DNA of 64,000 nt from Hanstruepera flava (GTDB taxonomy: Bacteria; Bacteroidota; Bacteroidia; Flavobacteriales; Flavobacteriaceae). A program made the position numbers and the translations under genes. The stretch covers positions 1,521,467 to 1,585,466 of the forward strand of contig NZ_JALJCW010000001.1 of assembly GCF_023634025.1 (NCBI RefSeq), given 5' to 3'. A model generated the notes under the pieces. It was not told the DNA's origin. It did no database searches and saw nothing but the letters and a program-made list of their open reading frames with translations. Of the stretch, positions 62,604 to 64,000 are shown piece by piece (the first letter of the stretch is position 1; every line of letters begins with the position of its first letter).

Positions 62604-62686
62604 ACTCTAAATCTTTAAACTTTACTCACTTTTCTAATTAAAAAAATTACGATTTAAAAATCTGTAAAACAATTAGTTGCGACTAC

Positions 62687-62724
62687 TTGTAGTGATTTTG
62701 TAGTACACTTTTTTCAAATTGTAG
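62687..62724 (+). promoter_or_regulatory. Triple TTGTAG direct repeats between regulator and small frame
   Basis: TTGTAG starts at 62687, 62698 and 62719, spacings of 11 and 21 bases, about one and two helical turns. The third copy merges with a weak -7-like TAGCTTTT (62722-62729). The array lies in the same gap as the 12-bp repeats of the first module. Confidence 0.45.
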
Positions 62725-62759
62725 CTTTTTTGTAATAGCCTTTACCCTTCCATTATCAA

Positions 62760-62975
62760 TTGATTAAAATAGTTTTACTCAAAACAACAATCAAATTGGA
62801 TAAATCAAACAACTCAAAAAATTCCAAGATTTCTAAACAGGAATCAGAGGAGCTTAAAAATCTTGATAATGAATTAAAAGATTTAATCAAAAAAAATGAA
62901 TCCTTAAAAGTGGGGATGACAAAAATTTTTGAAGAAATAGAAAAGAAAAATAATACTAACAACAATCCTAAATAA
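62760..62975 (+). CDS. Small coiled-coil protein of the second module
   Basis: A 71-codon frame with no ATG near its start (TTG at 62760 or 62796). The sequence is highly charged, with heptad-like helices (SEELKNLDNELKDLIKKNE, MTKIFEEIEKKNN). It ends 6 bases before the repetitive secreted-protein gene, so it is likely co-translated with it. There is no signal peptide. It occupies the same place as the 66-codon frame of the first module, though I cannot align the two convincingly. Confidence 0.5.
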   Translation: MIKIVLLKTTIKLDKSNNSKNSKISKQESEELKNLDNELKDLIKKNESLKVGMTKIFEEIEKKNNTNNNPK

Positions 62976-62981
62976 TTAATT

Positions 62982-64000
62982 ATGAAAAAATTTTACTTTG
63001 TAATAGTGTTTTCCCTTTTAGCCTTTATTGGTTATGGACAATGCGGTCAAACTGATGCACCAGTATTTGTATCGACATCAAACAATCCAATTATCGGATC
63101 ATGGGTAGATGGTGATATTGAATTAACAGATGGCAACAACACGTACAATTATTCTGTAACGGAGTTTGACAATATAGTAGCCAATGTAGCCTTTGGAACG
63201 TACAACTATACATTTACACGACCAGGCGCATGTGATACAACAGGTACGGTAGTAGTAGACTGTAGTACAATAGAGGCACAATCAGGCAATGTATTTTTAC
63301 CAATTTTCTCTGAAGACCAGACATCAGCCAATGTCTTTGTATCGACATCAAACAATCCAATAATAGGATCATGGGTAGATGGTGATATTGAATTAACAGA
63401 TGGCAACAACACGTACAATTATTCTGTAACGGAGTTTGACAATATAGTAGCCAATGTAGCCTTTGGAACGTACAACTATACCTTTACACGACCAGGCGCA
63501 TGTGATACAACAGGTACGGTAGTAATAGACTGTAGCACGATAGAGGCACAATCAGGCAATGTATTTTTACCAATTTTCTCTGAAGACCAAACATCAGCCA
63601 ATGTATTTGTATCAACATCAAGCAATCCAATAATTGGAGCATGGGTAGATGGTGATATCGAATTAACAGATGGCAACAACACATACAACTATTCTGTAAC
63701 AGAGTTTGACAATATAGTAGCCAATGTAGCCTTTGGAACATACAACTATACCTTTACACGACCAGGCGCATGTGATGTAACTGGAACAGTAGATGTAAAC
63801 TGTAGTACAATAGAAGCTCAATCAGGCAATGTATTTTTACCAATTTTCTCTGAAGACCAAACATCAGCCAATGTATTTGTATCAACATCAAGCAATCCAA
63901 TAATTGGAGCATGGGTAGATGGTGATATCGAATTAACAGATGGCAACAACACATACAACTATTCTGTAACAGAGTTTGACAATATAGTAGCCAATGTAGC
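62982..64000 (+). CDS. Secreted protein of tandem 90-residue repeats (truncated at window end)
   Basis: Signal peptide MKKFYFVIVFSLLAFIGYGQ is followed directly by 90-residue repeats beginning VFVSTSNNPIIGSWVDGDIE, each with two Cys (PGACD and VDCST or VNCST) that could form a disulphide. Three complete units and part of a fourth are visible, and the frame remains open at 64000. The repeats are beta-rich and Thr/Asn-rich, as in surface adhesins or stalk proteins. A secretion domain, if present, lies beyond the window. Confidence 0.82.
   Translation, partial: MKKFYFVIVFSLLAFIGYGQCGQTDAPVFVSTSNNPIIGSWVDGDIELTDGNNTYNYSVTEFDNIVANVAFGTYNYTFTRPGACDTTGTVVVDCSTIEAQSGNVFLPIFSEDQTSANVFVSTSNNPIIGSWVDGDIELTDGNNTYNYSVTEFDNIVANVAFGTYNYTFTRPGACDTTGTVVIDCSTIEAQSGNVFLPIFSEDQTSANVFVSTSSNPIIGAWVDGDIELTDGNNTYNYSVTEFDNIVANVAFGTYNYTFTRPGACDVTGTVDVNCSTIEAQSGNVFLPIFSEDQTSANVFVSTSSNPIIGAWVDGDIELTDGNNTYNYSVTEFDNIVANV
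63063..64000 (+). repeat. Tandem 270-bp coding repeats
   Basis: Units start at 63063, 63333, 63603 and 63873, exactly 270 bp apart. Units 1 and 2 differ at roughly ten positions, mostly silent. Unit 4 is identical to unit 3 over all 128 visible bases. This indicates recent duplication or gene conversion. Confidence 0.95.

Noticed and set aside
63206..63954. Long minus-strand open frames across the 270-bp repeats
   Set aside because: They recur with the repeat period and are antisense shadows of the plus-strand secreted protein, which has a signal peptide and consistent repeats.
63063..64000. CRISPR-like array
   Set aside because: Repeats are 270 bp, contiguous and in frame; there are no short repeats with unique spacers and no cas genes.

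Overview
The window is AT-rich DNA from a member of the Bacteroidetes, most likely a marine-type Flavobacteriaceae. The evidence is a flexirubin-type pigment cluster, type IX secretion (T9SS) C-terminal sorting domains, a short-chain-dehydrogenase-type threonine dehydrogenase, near absence of Shine-Dalgarno sites, and Bacteroidetes -7 promoter elements (TAnnTTTG). The tRNA-Asn promoter shows the full TTTG-N19-TATATTTG form.

Layout. 1-3126: feoB (cut by the window edge), feoA, a SCO1-like copper chaperone, rseP and tRNA-Asn with its promoter and terminator. 3127-9560: a minus-strand module of a TPR/transmembrane/LuxR-type regulator, a small coiled-coil frame, a large secreted metalloprotease with leucine-rich repeats, and a T9SS cargo protein. 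9644-43700: about 34 kb of tightly packed minus-strand genes that form the flexirubin (aryl polyene-dialkylresorcinol ester) operon. 43795-45045: a divergent flavin halogenase-like gene that probably belongs to the same pathway. 45083-60935: ordinary chromosome with threonine dehydrogenase, lipoproteins, a large BNR-propeller T9SS protein, an M13 peptidase, an M28 peptidase, CBS, DinB and serine hydrolase proteins, and a short SSB. 60948-64000: a second regulator/small-frame/secreted-protein module, whose secreted protein consists of near-identical 270-bp repeats and runs off the window.

Pigment pathway as inferred. A HAL/TAL-type lyase makes the aryl starter (probably p-coumarate), and a PaaK-like ligase may activate it. 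Ketosynthases (27980, 31110 and 40277 start sites), a catalytically dead chain-length-factor-like partner, a half-size ketosynthase-like protein, two ACPs, FabG and hotdog dehydratases extend it into a polyene. A methyltransferase and the divergent halogenase decorate the ring. DarA and DarB build the dialkylresorcinol. Acyltransferases, LolA, an MMPL-acyltransferase fusion and an ABC exporter join the halves or move the lipid to the outer membrane.

Two points stand out. First, the hotdog dehydratases split their catalytic His and Glu between separate proteins, as expected for an obligate heterodimer. Second, the regulator/small-frame/surface-protein module occurs twice in the same gene order. 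In the first copy, matching direct repeats lie 29-30 bp upstream of -7-like elements in front of both the regulator and the small frame, which looks like a self-contained autoregulated switch for surface proteins.
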